From CATOSP01 sp034422355 (GTDB lineage Bacteria > Chloroflexota > Dehalococcoidia > Lucifugimonadales > UBA3495), in the NCBI GenBank assembly GCA_034422355.1, contig DAOUJS010000200.1, positions 13,366 through 77,365 on the forward strand: 64,000 nt of DNA. Direction: 5' to 3'. Position numbers and translations under genes: made by a program. The notes beneath the pieces are model-generated. The model was not told the origin of the DNA, searched no databases, and saw only the letters and a program-made list of their open reading frames with translations. Positions within the stretch are counted from its first letter, which is position 1. Each line of letters opens with the position of its first letter. Shown piece after piece: positions 1-6,857 of this stretch.

Positions 1-603
1 GGCCCTGTCTTCAGTTCCGGCCACGACCTCAACGAGATGGTAGACCGGGACCACGATTCATACGAGGCCGTGTTCACTCTCTGCACCAAAGTCATGGAGG
101 CCATTCGCCTGCTGGCCAAGCCGGTGATCGCCGAGGTGCAGGGCTTGGCCACCGCCGCGGGTTGCCAACTGGTGGCAACCTGCGACCTCGCCGTCGCAGC
201 CGAGTCAGCCAGATTCGCCACCCCCGGCGTCCAGATTGGCTTGTTCTGCACCACGCCCGGCGTAGCCTTGGCCCGCGCCGTCAACACCAAGAAGGCCATG
301 GAAATGCTGCTCACCGGCATCCCCATCTCCGCCGCCGACGCCCAGGACGCAGGGCTGGTCAACCGTGTCGTACCCGACGATGAACTGGAGGAAAACGTCC
401 TGGAGTTGGCCCGCCACATCGCCGCGGCCAGTTCCCAGACCCTGTCCATCGGCAAGCCCGCCTTCTACCGCCAGATAGAACTCGACCGGCCCGCCGCCTA
501 CCAACTGGCCCAGGCGGTAATGGTGGACAACCTGGAAAAGGAAGATGCCCAGGAAGGCATCTCCGCCTTCCTCCAAAAGCGGCAGCCCAACTGGAAGTAT
601 TAG
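1..603 (+). CDS. Enoyl-CoA hydratase/isomerase family protein (5' truncated)
   Basis: The frame is open from the first base of the window, so the N-terminus is missing; 200 residues are visible. The oxyanion-hole segment FSSGHDL is at visible residues 4-10 and the second conserved crotonase block GLATAAGCQL is at about 48-57, followed by the usual CDLAVAAESARFATPGVQIGL pattern in shortened form. The C-terminal third has the helical trimerisation part ending in a KRQPNW motif. Crotonase-fold enzymes act on acyl-CoA thioesters (hydration, isomerisation or hydrolysis). The sequence resembles the ECHDC3-like branch, but the substrate cannot be told. It is cut by the window edge only, not by mutation. 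Confidence 0.88.
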   Translation, partial: GPVFSSGHDLNEMVDRDHDSYEAVFTLCTKVMEAIRLLAKPVIAEVQGLATAAGCQLVATCDLAVAAESARFATPGVQIGLFCTTPGVALARAVNTKKAMEMLLTGIPISAADAQDAGLVNRVVPDDELEENVLELARHIAAASSQTLSIGKPAFYRQIELDRPAAYQLAQAVMVDNLEKEDAQEGISAFLQKRQPNWKY

Positions 604-619
604 AGTAGACTCGCTCCTA

Positions 620-1003
620 TCACAAAAGGGCCAGCCGGTATCCTAGCCACACGGCCCCCAGGCCCAGTACGACCTGCGACGCCACGTTGACCAAGGCCAA
701 CCCGAACGCGCCTTCCCTGACCATACTCATCGTGTCGAATCCAAACGCGGAAAAGGTGGTGAACCCTCCCAGGAACCCAACAAACAGGAAGGCCCGCGCC
801 CCACTGTTCAGCCCCAGGACTCCATGCGCCGATGCCAGTCCGCCCAGCAGTCCTATGATGAAGCACCCCGCAACGTTCACCACCAGAATCCCGTAAGGGA
901 AAGTCCCGGAAGCAGACAATAGCTGCTGCACTTCCCGGTTCAGCAGGTATCTGAAAATCGAACCGGCGAATCCGCCGGCCCCCACAAGCAGCACCGTTGT
1001 CAT
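620..1003 (-). CDS. crcB: Fluoride ion channel CrcB/Fluc
   Basis: A protein of 127 residues, the normal length for Fluc dual-topology fluoride channels, which export F- as antiparallel dimers in the membrane. It has four hydrophobic helices. Family motifs are present: GGFAGSIFRY in helix 1, YGILVVNVAGCF in helix 2 with the conserved Asn, and GGFTTFSAF in helix 3, the Phe-box and Na-site region. I chose the ATG at 1003 because GGGAGGG lies nine bases upstream; an in-frame ATG at 1012 directly abuts that Shine-Dalgarno sequence and is less likely. It is encoded alone and converges with the enoyl-CoA hydratase. I saw no convincing fluoride riboswitch upstream. Confidence 0.93.
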   Translation of the reverse strand: MTTVLLVGAGGFAGSIFRYLLNREVQQLLSASGTFPYGILVVNVAGCFIIGLLGGLASAHGVLGLNSGARAFLFVGFLGGFTTFSAFGFDTMSMVREGAFGLALVNVASQVVLGLGAVWLGYRLALL

Positions 1004-1171
1004 AGAAGCCATCCCTCCCAACGGTCCCGGCCATTGTACCGGCAATCACCCCTTCTTGGACTACATTGCAACCCGCCTGTCAGGATGTGGACGAAACGCC
1101 GTCCAGGTATCAAAATACACCCGACACCAGATCATCCAGACGATGGGTCAAACTCACGATGGGACGAAAGC

Positions 1172-2119
1172 ATGAACCAGAGAATTCGCGCGCCCCACAT
1201 TTTCGCGGCCAACCCCATTAACCGGGGGGAACGTGAACGCCGCGACGAGGACTGGATAAAGAGGGTCTCCACCGACCCCGCGACCAGGCTGCTCCCCATG
1301 TCGGATCTCAACGTCCCAGTCGTCTCCGGATCGGGGCCTGGAAACGTACAGGAATTGGCATGGTTGACCCCCGGAGATTTGATACGCATGGGCGTCGAAG
1401 CTGAACCGGTCTTCCTCGGCTTGCTGGACGGCGAGGCCCGCTTCGTCATCGACATATCCGACAGCCGCCAGGCCGTGGCCGAGCTTCAGGACCGCGGAGT
1501 GCTGACCTTCGAGGACGCCAGGGCTGCCGCTGAGTATGTCAGCGGCCCCGAGTCCGGCATCATCGCCCAGGCCCGCGCCCAGCTCAACTGGCACAACCGC
1601 CACGGCTTCTGCTCGGTCTGCGGCCACGCCAGCTACATGGCCCGTGGCGGCCAGGTCCGCCGGTGCCCCGAGTGCAACACGGAACACTACCCCCGCACCG
1701 ACCCCGTGGTAATCACCGTCGTACACGACGGTGACCGGTGCCTGCTGGGCCAGTCTCGGGGCCGGCTGGTGCAGATGCGCCGCTACTCCGCCCTGGCAGG
1801 TTTCATGGACCAGGGAGAGTCCATTGAAGAGGCCGTGGCCCGCGAGATAATGGAGGAAGCGGGAATCCAGGTCGGCACGGTGCAATACCACTCATCCCAA
1901 CCCTGGCCCTTCCCTTCGTCCCTGATGATCGGCTGCCACGCCGACGCCGCCACCACCGACATTGCTATGGACAATGAGGAAATGGCCGACGTCCGCTGGT
2001 TCGACCGGGAAGAGGTCCTGCTGGCCCTGGACGAAAGGAGCAGCGTCCTTGCCATCCCCGGCCCGCTGGCCATCGCCTACCACCTGATCCGCGCCTGGGC
2101 GGTTGGAGAGGCCGGCTGA
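1172..2119 (+). CDS. nudC: NAD(+)/NADH pyrophosphatase NudC (Nudix hydrolase)
   Basis: A 315-residue NudC-family Nudix hydrolase, which cleaves NAD(H) to NMN(H) and AMP and removes NAD caps from RNA. The N-terminal domain covers about residues 1-135. A zinc ribbon follows with Cys147, Cys150, Cys165 and Cys168, then the Nudix box from Gly210 with the REIMEEAGI core at about 224-232. The NudC-specific signature SQPWPFPSS is at 242-250 and separates it from other Nudix enzymes. The start at 1172 is the first Met that gives a normal N-terminal domain; the open frame extends further upstream without family similarity. It is translationally coupled to a small membrane peptide gene at its 3' end. 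Confidence 0.95.
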   Translation: MNQRIRAPHIFAANPINRGERERRDEDWIKRVSTDPATRLLPMSDLNVPVVSGSGPGNVQELAWLTPGDLIRMGVEAEPVFLGLLDGEARFVIDISDSRQAVAELQDRGVLTFEDARAAAEYVSGPESGIIAQARAQLNWHNRHGFCSVCGHASYMARGGQVRRCPECNTEHYPRTDPVVITVVHDGDRCLLGQSRGRLVQMRRYSALAGFMDQGESIEEAVAREIMEEAGIQVGTVQYHSSQPWPFPSSLMIGCHADAATTDIAMDNEEMADVRWFDREEVLLALDERSSVLAIPGPLAIAYHLIRAWAVGEAG

Positions 2120-2241
2120 TGGGCGAAGGGTTCAGGAGAGGGTTTGGCTTCGGCTGCGGGTGCCTGTTCTTCATCATCGTAGTGTTGGTGATACTCTTCT
2201 TCCTCGGCATAATCTTCCCGGACGGAAACCTCCCCTGGTAG
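2119..2241 (+). CDS. Small single-pass membrane peptide coupled to nudC
   Basis: A 40-residue frame whose ATG shares one base with the nudC TGA (TGATG), so ribosomes ending nudC can restart here. The peptide has a Gly/Arg-rich start (MGEGFRRGFGFGCG), one strongly hydrophobic stretch at about residues 15-33, and a short polar tail (FPDGNLPW). The predicted topology is N-in by the positive-inside rule. No family is recognised. The coding case rests on coupling, the coherent membrane profile and the good end point. A hairpin overlaps its stop codon. It could be a chance frame, but overlap plus hydrophobicity make a real small protein likely. Confidence 0.5.
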   Translation: MGEGFRRGFGFGCGCLFFIIVVLVILFFLGIIFPDGNLPW

Positions 2242-2260
2242 CGGGGGGAACGCCCCGCTA
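2239..2260 (+). terminator. Stem-loop after nudC and the small membrane peptide
   Basis: A perfect 8-bp inverted repeat, TAGCGGGG / CCCCGCTA with a 6-base loop, begins inside the stop codon of the small peptide. There is no U-tract after it, so it may be an mRNA 3'-end stabiliser or an imperfect terminator rather than a classical intrinsic terminator. Confidence 0.35.
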
Positions 2261-2405
2261 GAGCCTCTACCTCCTGGTCACACACTCTTCAGCGCAGCCA
2301 GGGAAAGGCCGATCTACCACTCCTACCCCCAGGGTATGCGACCAACAAACAAGACAGAGGAGAGGGTCTGAAGTCCGGGAGGGCAGCATACCGAGATAGA
2401 AAAAG

Positions 2406-2430
2406 CCCCTCTCCAGAAAAAGGAGAGGGG
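2406..2430 (-). terminator. Intrinsic terminator of the VOC gene
   Basis: A 9-bp perfect stem, CCCCTCTCC / GGAGAGGGG, with a 7-base loop. On the minus strand it is followed by CTTTTTCT, a U-rich tract. It sits about 30 bases past the stop of the VOC-family gene. The CCCTCTCC core also resembles a repeat family seen at the far end of the window. Confidence 0.75.
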
Positions 2431-2462
2431 ACTTCACATTACTCGATTGTTGTGAGCGGAGC

Positions 2463-2858
2463 TTAGTTCCCGATCCAGCCCGTCTCCGATATATCCAGGA
2501 TCACCCCGTCGGGGCCGCTCAACTTGATCTCCGCCTGGCTGGGGCCGGGGCCGCGGTTCTCCGAGCGGGGAGTGAGTCGCTTCGCGCCGCCCTGTTCCAT
2601 ACGCTGGGCATATTCCTCCACGTCATCCACCACAAATCCGATGTGGTGAAGGCCGCTGAAGTCCGCGCCCTGCTCTCCAACGTCTGCATCGCCTGCGGAC
2701 TTGCACTTGCGGATGGTCATGTTCAACTCGCCGTCGCTCAGGTAAACGTGACCGCCGCTGCCGCGCCCCACTTCCTGCATCCCCAGCGTCTCAACGTAAA
2801 ACGCCGCCACCTTGTCCGGGTCGGTGGTTGTATAAGCTATGTGCTTGATCTTGACCAT
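2463..2858 (-). CDS. VOC (glyoxalase/dioxygenase) family protein
   Basis: A 131-residue single VOC unit with two beta-alpha-beta-beta-beta modules. The first starts at KIKHIAYTTTDPDKVAAFY with His6 as likely metal ligand; the second starts at LHHIGFVVDDVEEYAQ. The later AEIKLSGPDG and ILDISE segments supply the conserved Glu and the strand end typical of glyoxalase I-like and methylmalonyl-CoA epimerase-like members. The family binds a divalent metal and acts on small oxygenated substrates, and the exact reaction cannot be told. GGAGG lies about 12 bases before the ATG, which is somewhat long. It is monocistronic, with its own terminator. Confidence 0.85.
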   Translation of the reverse strand: MVKIKHIAYTTTDPDKVAAFYVETLGMQEVGRGSGGHVYLSDGELNMTIRKCKSAGDADVGEQGADFSGLHHIGFVVDDVEEYAQRMEQGGAKRLTPRSENRGPGPSQAEIKLSGPDGVILDISETGWIGN

Positions 2859-2944
2859 GTTGTCTGTGCCTCCAGTTAGAGTTGATCCGGTTATCGTACG
2901 ATTGCCATGCGAGAATATATCACATAGCGAAGGCTCAGGCAGTT

Positions 2945-3418
2945 TCAGAAATTTGGAAAAACTTCCGAGCCTTCATAGACAGGAGTCCTTACCCTGATTG
3001 CCGGACTGCCTTCCCTGCCATCGAACCGGAAAAGTCTTTCATCCGTCGTTTCAATGACTGGAATACTTCATTGGATTGCGGTTGCAAGATGAATCGCATC
3101 GGCAGGTTCTATCCTGATTTCATTCCGATACTTCCTGATCAGGCTACGGGCAAGTGTGGATACAGGATCGTCCACACTAACGGGAATGACGTAGTTACGG
3201 CTGAAAAACTCCCGGATCATAGCTTCCGATTCGCTATCGGAATGACCGGACAGGTAGGCCACCTCAACTTTCGCCATCTCAGAAACGATAATTTCCAGAT
3301 TGCCACGTTCCCCTTGCTGGATGATTTGAGAGCAAACCCACTCCAAAGCCGGATACCCTGCAAGGTAGCCTATGACTACACACGAATCCCAAAGTCGCCG
3401 ACCTGTCCTTGGCGTCAT
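2945..3418 (-). pseudogene. PIN-domain (VapC-like) nuclease gene interrupted by an in-frame UGA
   Basis: A PIN-domain reading frame with acidic residues Asp11 (in LWDSCVVIGYL), Glu52 and Asp107 (in PADAIHLATAI). Codon 117 is TGA (3068-3070), in the middle of the domain. Reading through in the same frame gives 40 more residues, including IETTDERLFRFDG, the typical last beta strand with the fourth acidic position (Asp126), and then a normal stop at 2945-2947. The simplest reading is a nonsense change of a Gly-type codon (GGA to TGA), giving a truncated and probably inactive toxin. A sequencing error is also possible. I see no SECIS-like hairpin after this UGA. The ATG overlaps the stop of the upstream gene (ATGA), so the two are coupled. 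Confidence 0.75.
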
Positions 3419-4215
3419 ACAATGCCATCTAGCCCGCGCATTGTCCGCAAGAAGGCCGCCGGATCCCGGGCTGCTTCCGCATCCGGTATCGAGCCAAAAC
3501 CGGCTTTGGGCAAATCGGGGTCAGGTGTGGCATCCTGAATATCCTGGACATCTGTCACCGAACGGGGTACGCCGTTCTGGAAGTAACGGACACGGCCCGT
3601 TACTCGTACCCGTTTCTCCAACAACTCCCTGACCTGCTCTTTACCCGAGGGTACACCAGCCAAAGAGCAGCGGACAGGGGCTCGACTCACTCGGTCCCAG
3701 ACTGTGAACGTCGCCGCGCCATGAAAGTTCAAGGCTTCCAAGGCACCTTCCACCGATCCCAGATTCCAATAGCCAGCAGTTAGGATCCTGTCGGTTTGAT
3801 CCCGAATATCCTCCTGGATAGTGGCAGTTACATCACCGTCAAGAGCAACCTCAATCGAACGCGCCTTGTCACGTCCTCGGAAATGCCGCCGCATCTGTCT
3901 CAGGCGTTCCAACACTGGTTCGGTAAAGTATTCCGGCGGACGGTCCGTTTGGCTAGTAACCTCACGAATGCCGCTGGCAACAACCAGAAGGGATTCCTCG
4001 TCACCGAGAAGGGTCCTCACGGTAACTGATGGGGCACTGGAATGAAGCCCCGCAATAAGCCAACGCCTTCCTGTCCGGTCACGGTGGATGGCGTAGCTTA
4101 CCTCATTCAGCAGACGGCTAATGTCATCGAAGACTTTAACGAACAAATCTACCGAGGCATCTTGATTGTCTGGGAGGATGGTGAATGTAAGACCTTCCGG
4201 CAACTCAATCTCCAT
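3415..4215 (-). CDS. Unknown protein encoded with a PIN-domain nuclease
   Basis: A 266-residue soluble protein of no family I recognise. The start is the ATG at 4215 (MEIELPEGL); the frame is open upstream only as a shadow of the next gene. The N-terminal half is alpha/beta with a helix-rich charged centre (LERLRQMRRHFRGRDKAR). The C-terminal part contains EKRVRVTGRVRYFQNGVPRSV, here split as a VTGRVRY strand and NGVPRSV turn, which looks like an OB- or SH3-like small barrel. Its stop overlaps the PIN gene start by four bases, as in toxin-antitoxin operons, but it is far longer than VapB-type antitoxins and shows no ribbon-helix-helix or AbrB motif. It may be a regulator or RNA-binding partner of the PIN nuclease. 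Confidence 0.7.
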   Translation of the reverse strand: MEIELPEGLTFTILPDNQDASVDLFVKVFDDISRLLNEVSYAIHRDRTGRRWLIAGLHSSAPSVTVRTLLGDEESLLVVASGIREVTSQTDRPPEYFTEPVLERLRQMRRHFRGRDKARSIEVALDGDVTATIQEDIRDQTDRILTAGYWNLGSVEGALEALNFHGAATFTVWDRVSRAPVRCSLAGVPSGKEQVRELLEKRVRVTGRVRYFQNGVPRSVTDVQDIQDATPDPDLPKAGFGSIPDAEAARDPAAFLRTMRGLDGIV

Positions 4216-4256
4216 CCATGAGTTAGACTGTCTGACGATGTGCTTATTCCGATGCC

Positions 4257-5015
4257 TTAAGCCGAAACGTCCTCCAACAGCGCCATCTTCTCCTGGAACA
4301 GCTCTATGGAACGCTCCTCTGGCACACCCATGAAGAATCTCAGCCCCTGCACGTACTCCAGCACCTCCCTGGGCAACATTAGCAGGTCGTCCCGCGGCCC
4401 CGTCGCCAGGTAGAGGTTGTTGATCCAGTCCTCCTGACCCACGAACAGGGCGTCCTCCAGCACCACCAGGTCCTGACGTTCCATGTCCGCGCGGGCCATC
4501 CACCGGGAAAAAACGAAGGGCATCCCGGTCCACGACTGCCACTCCTCACCCAGGTCGTAGCGGTGGGGAAACCCCCTCGCTCCGCGGCGGCGGCGCAGCG
4601 CTTGGTTGCCCGTCAGCAGAAAGGCGTCGTGCTCCGATTGCTGGTCAACGAAAGCCTCCCGGCGCACCTCGTGCTTCAGCGTCAGCAGCACCTGTAGCAG
4701 GCTCACCGACGTGGCGTCCCCGTCGCCAAGGGCAATCCTCCCGCCGCTCAACTCATCTATCGGACTCTTGGAGAGCAGCACACTGGCGGTGGCCCTGGTC
4801 ACCGACGCCACGCAGAACCCGGAGACCGGCGCGGCCTTCGGTGCAAGACGGAATGTATCCACGAAGGACACCGGCCCCGCATCGACCTCGCCCCGGTCCA
4901 GGGCATCGGGCACGTCGTTGATCCCCATGTTCAGCACTTCGATGCCCCGGCGTTCCATATCGAAATAGAACGCCTCGCATTCCAGGTTGGGTATCCGGGC
5001 AACCTTGATGGGCAT
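4257..5015 (-). CDS. mqnA: MqnA/MqnD-type menaquinone biosynthesis protein (chorismate dehydratase-like)
   Basis: A 252-residue protein with the periplasmic-binding-protein-like fold of the MqnA/MqnD family, which works in the futalosine route to menaquinone. MqnA removes water from chorismate to give 3-enolpyruvylbenzoate. Family marks are the N-terminal ARIPNLECEAFYF segment, VDAGPVSFVD, the Ser/Thr-rich ligand loop DATSVSLLQ, GNQALRRR in place of the usual GDxAL, and YDLGEEWQSWTGMPFVFSRW. An MqnD role cannot be excluded. GGAGG stands well placed before the ATG, inside the last codons of the upstream M28-like gene, which ends 8 bases away, so the two are cotranscribed. No other mqn gene is in the window. 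Confidence 0.7.
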   Translation of the reverse strand: MPIKVARIPNLECEAFYFDMERRGIEVLNMGINDVPDALDRGEVDAGPVSFVDTFRLAPKAAPVSGFCVASVTRATASVLLSKSPIDELSGGRIALGDGDATSVSLLQVLLTLKHEVRREAFVDQQSEHDAFLLTGNQALRRRRGARGFPHRYDLGEEWQSWTGMPFVFSRWMARADMERQDLVVLEDALFVGQEDWINNLYLATGPRDDLLMLPREVLEYVQGLRFFMGVPEERSIELFQEKMALLEDVSA

Positions 5016-5023
5016 AGCGATAA

Positions 5024-6193
5024 CTAACCTCCGTCCAAACCCGCCCAGCCCCCACTTTGGGCAAGCTCGACGGCAACGTCTGAATATGCCGCGGCGAACC
5101 CGGCAACGGCATCAACGTCAACGGCGTCCGGCCAGCGGTCCGATTCCAGGTGGAACAGGGGATTCCCCCCGACCATCGCTGTCACCCGCCCACCGAGTCC
5201 GGCAATCACCTGGGACTCCGCGCCAACAGTGGTCCCCCTTGGCACAGCCTCCGCCGGGTTGGCGTTATGCCGCTCCAGGGCCTCGGCGATCATCGTTTCC
5301 AGAAGTTGGTCGGTAGCTGAGAAGCGGGCGCTCGGGTCCAGCGCGCCGCCTATATTCGCGCCGAAGTGCAACCATGCAAACGCTCCCGTCTCGATCCCCG
5401 GTCTGCGACGCATAAAATCATGGACGCCCATCAGCCCCAGCTCGTGGGCGCTCGTGGCCACGAAAATCACGTCGCGCCGCGCTCCCGCCTCCATGATGGC
5501 CCGCATCAGCACCAGCCAGCAGGCGATGCCACCGCCCCGCTCGCTGGCGCACTGCCACCAGCCGGAACGCGGCGTCATCACGATCAGCGGCGCAAGCCCC
5601 TGCTCCGCACCCTCGATGCGTCCAACGACGTTGAACGACTCCGACTCGGTGCGTTCCACCGACACCGTTAGGGTGGCTTCCATTCCGAGCCTGGCATACT
5701 CAACTAGCCGCTCCTCTGTCTCCCTGGCCACCTGCAACACCGGAGGACCGAAGGACTGGGGGAAAGCTGTGGCGTTCATTGGCATCAACCCTGGACGGTC
5801 ACCTGCCGTAACTGCCACCAGCCCCTGGCAGCCGCCCGACTTCCGCGCATCGTCCAGTACCCGGTTCTCCGGCCCTCCCCTTGTGACCCTTCCCAGCCCA
5901 ATCTCAGCATCCGACCCCAGCGGGCCAATGCGGCCTCTAACGCCCCCGGAAGACGTGAACTCGCCGTCAAACATCGGCAGACCAGGGATGCGGTTTCCGC
6001 CCACTTCCAGCCAACACTCCCGGGGGTCAACCCGGCTCAACCCGAAGGGTTCCAGCTCCGCGGCGACTCCGATTTCCCGGGCCTTGTCCGCCAGCCAGTG
6101 GGCTGATTCATGGTCAACAGGCGTACCCGTCCGGTGCCAACCCTGGGAATCGAACTCTCTGATAATTCGGGCGATGCGGTCTATACGGTCCAC
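5024..6193 (-). CDS. M28 peptidase-like protein with degraded metal site
   Basis: A 389-residue protein with the M28 aminopeptidase layout: an N-terminal lid (HESAHWLADKAREIG), an inserted PA-like beta domain, then the catalytic core. The expected metal-binding motifs are altered. The usual H-x-D is replaced within MTPRSGWWQ, the bridging-Asp segment reads ASERGGGIA, and the EE pair is HE within ATSAHELGLMG. The C-terminal FHLESDRWPD keeps a His. This looks like a non-catalytic or changed-function homologue. The start is GTG at 6193 with GGAG five bases before it. It is cotranscribed with the downstream MqnA-like gene. Confidence 0.7.
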   Translation of the reverse strand: MDRIDRIARIIREFDSQGWHRTGTPVDHESAHWLADKAREIGVAAELEPFGLSRVDPRECWLEVGGNRIPGLPMFDGEFTSSGGVRGRIGPLGSDAEIGLGRVTRGGPENRVLDDARKSGGCQGLVAVTAGDRPGLMPMNATAFPQSFGPPVLQVARETEERLVEYARLGMEATLTVSVERTESESFNVVGRIEGAEQGLAPLIVMTPRSGWWQCASERGGGIACWLVLMRAIMEAGARRDVIFVATSAHELGLMGVHDFMRRRPGIETGAFAWLHFGANIGGALDPSARFSATDQLLETMIAEALERHNANPAEAVPRGTTVGAESQVIAGLGGRVTAMVGGNPLFHLESDRWPDAVDVDAVAGFAAAYSDVAVELAQSGGWAGLDGG

Positions 6194-6236
6194 GTGTTGC
6201 TCCAGTCACACATACGTAAGAGCAGGTTATATCAGA

Positions 6237-6704
6237 TTACCCATAGTCAAAGGGGTCGGTCTTGGATTCCCCTTCTCCCAGCGGCAGGATTTCATCCGGG
6301 TCATGTCCCATCTCCATGAGCCGTGACCGCAAGGTAGCGAGCATTTCTCGGCGACCTTCTTCACGGCCTTCTTTACGCCCCTCCATGCGGCCTTCTTTAC
6401 GCCCCTCCATACGCCCCTCTTCGCGAATCCTCCGACGTTCCTGTCTCATCTCATGGAGCTTCTCTAGACCTCTAAGAAGTACCGTCATAACCCAACTGCC
6501 TCCCATGACTGATAGGAAAACGACGATAATTACGCCGCTGCCGATGTCGCCAAGTTCGTCCAGGTAATCCGCAACATCCCTGGCCAACGGATGCAGGAAC
6601 CAGACCTCGGGTGCGAATCTCTTGGTTAGCTGGATGATAACCGCAATACCGGCCGCGACGCCAAAGGAGATCGTTACCCATCGCTCCAGCCTCTGCCAAT
6701 TCAC
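6237..6704 (-). CDS. Two-helix membrane protein with an EGRxEGR-repeat charged tail
   Basis: A 155-residue protein with two hydrophobic helices (about residues 8-25 and 55-75). After these comes a very charged helical tail made of repeated EGRMEGRKEGR units, encoded by short tandem DNA repeats around 6360-6425, and then RSRLMEMGHDPDEILPL. Such EGR-rich tails are common in PD-(D/E)XK (Rpn and Uma2) proteins, but no nuclease core is present here. The architecture matches the protein at 19697-20092 (two helices, charged helix, then RMGLDVDSVP), so the two look like distant paralogues. The function is unknown; a membrane anchor with an oligomerising coiled coil is a fair description. Confidence 0.7.
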   Translation of the reverse strand: MNWQRLERWVTISFGVAAGIAVIIQLTKRFAPEVWFLHPLARDVADYLDELGDIGSGVIIVVFLSVMGGSWVMTVLLRGLEKLHEMRQERRRIREEGRMEGRKEGRMEGRKEGREEGRREMLATLRSRLMEMGHDPDEILPLGEGESKTDPFDYG

Positions 6705-6804
6705 TGCGACTTATTATGGCACACATGGAGTATCCTTGCGCAGGTTTGGCAGTTGCCCTCCCGTAATACAGTACAGTAGCCCCACTGAATCAACAACAAG
6801 AAAA

Positions 6805-6830
6805 GGCCCCCGTCCAAGCTGACGGGGGCC
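6805..6830 (-). terminator. Intrinsic terminator of the DUF1800-DUF1501-NHL operon
   Basis: A perfect 10-bp stem, GGCCCCCGTC / GACGGGGGCC with a 6-base loop. On the minus strand it is followed by TTTTCTTGTTG. It lies 27 bases past the NHL gene stop and closes the three-gene operon. Confidence 0.9.
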
Positions 6831-6857
6831 TACCCAAGGTTCCGCTTCCGTCAGGGG

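Noticed and set aside
1004..1120. Fluoride riboswitch before crcB
   Set aside because: The leader has a short GCCGG/CCGGC-like hairpin, but the conserved crcB-motif sequence and pseudoknot are not visible.
3068..3070. Selenocysteine UGA in the PIN gene
   Set aside because: PIN domains have no Sec members that I know, and no stem-loop follows the UGA at the needed distance. A nonsense change fits better.
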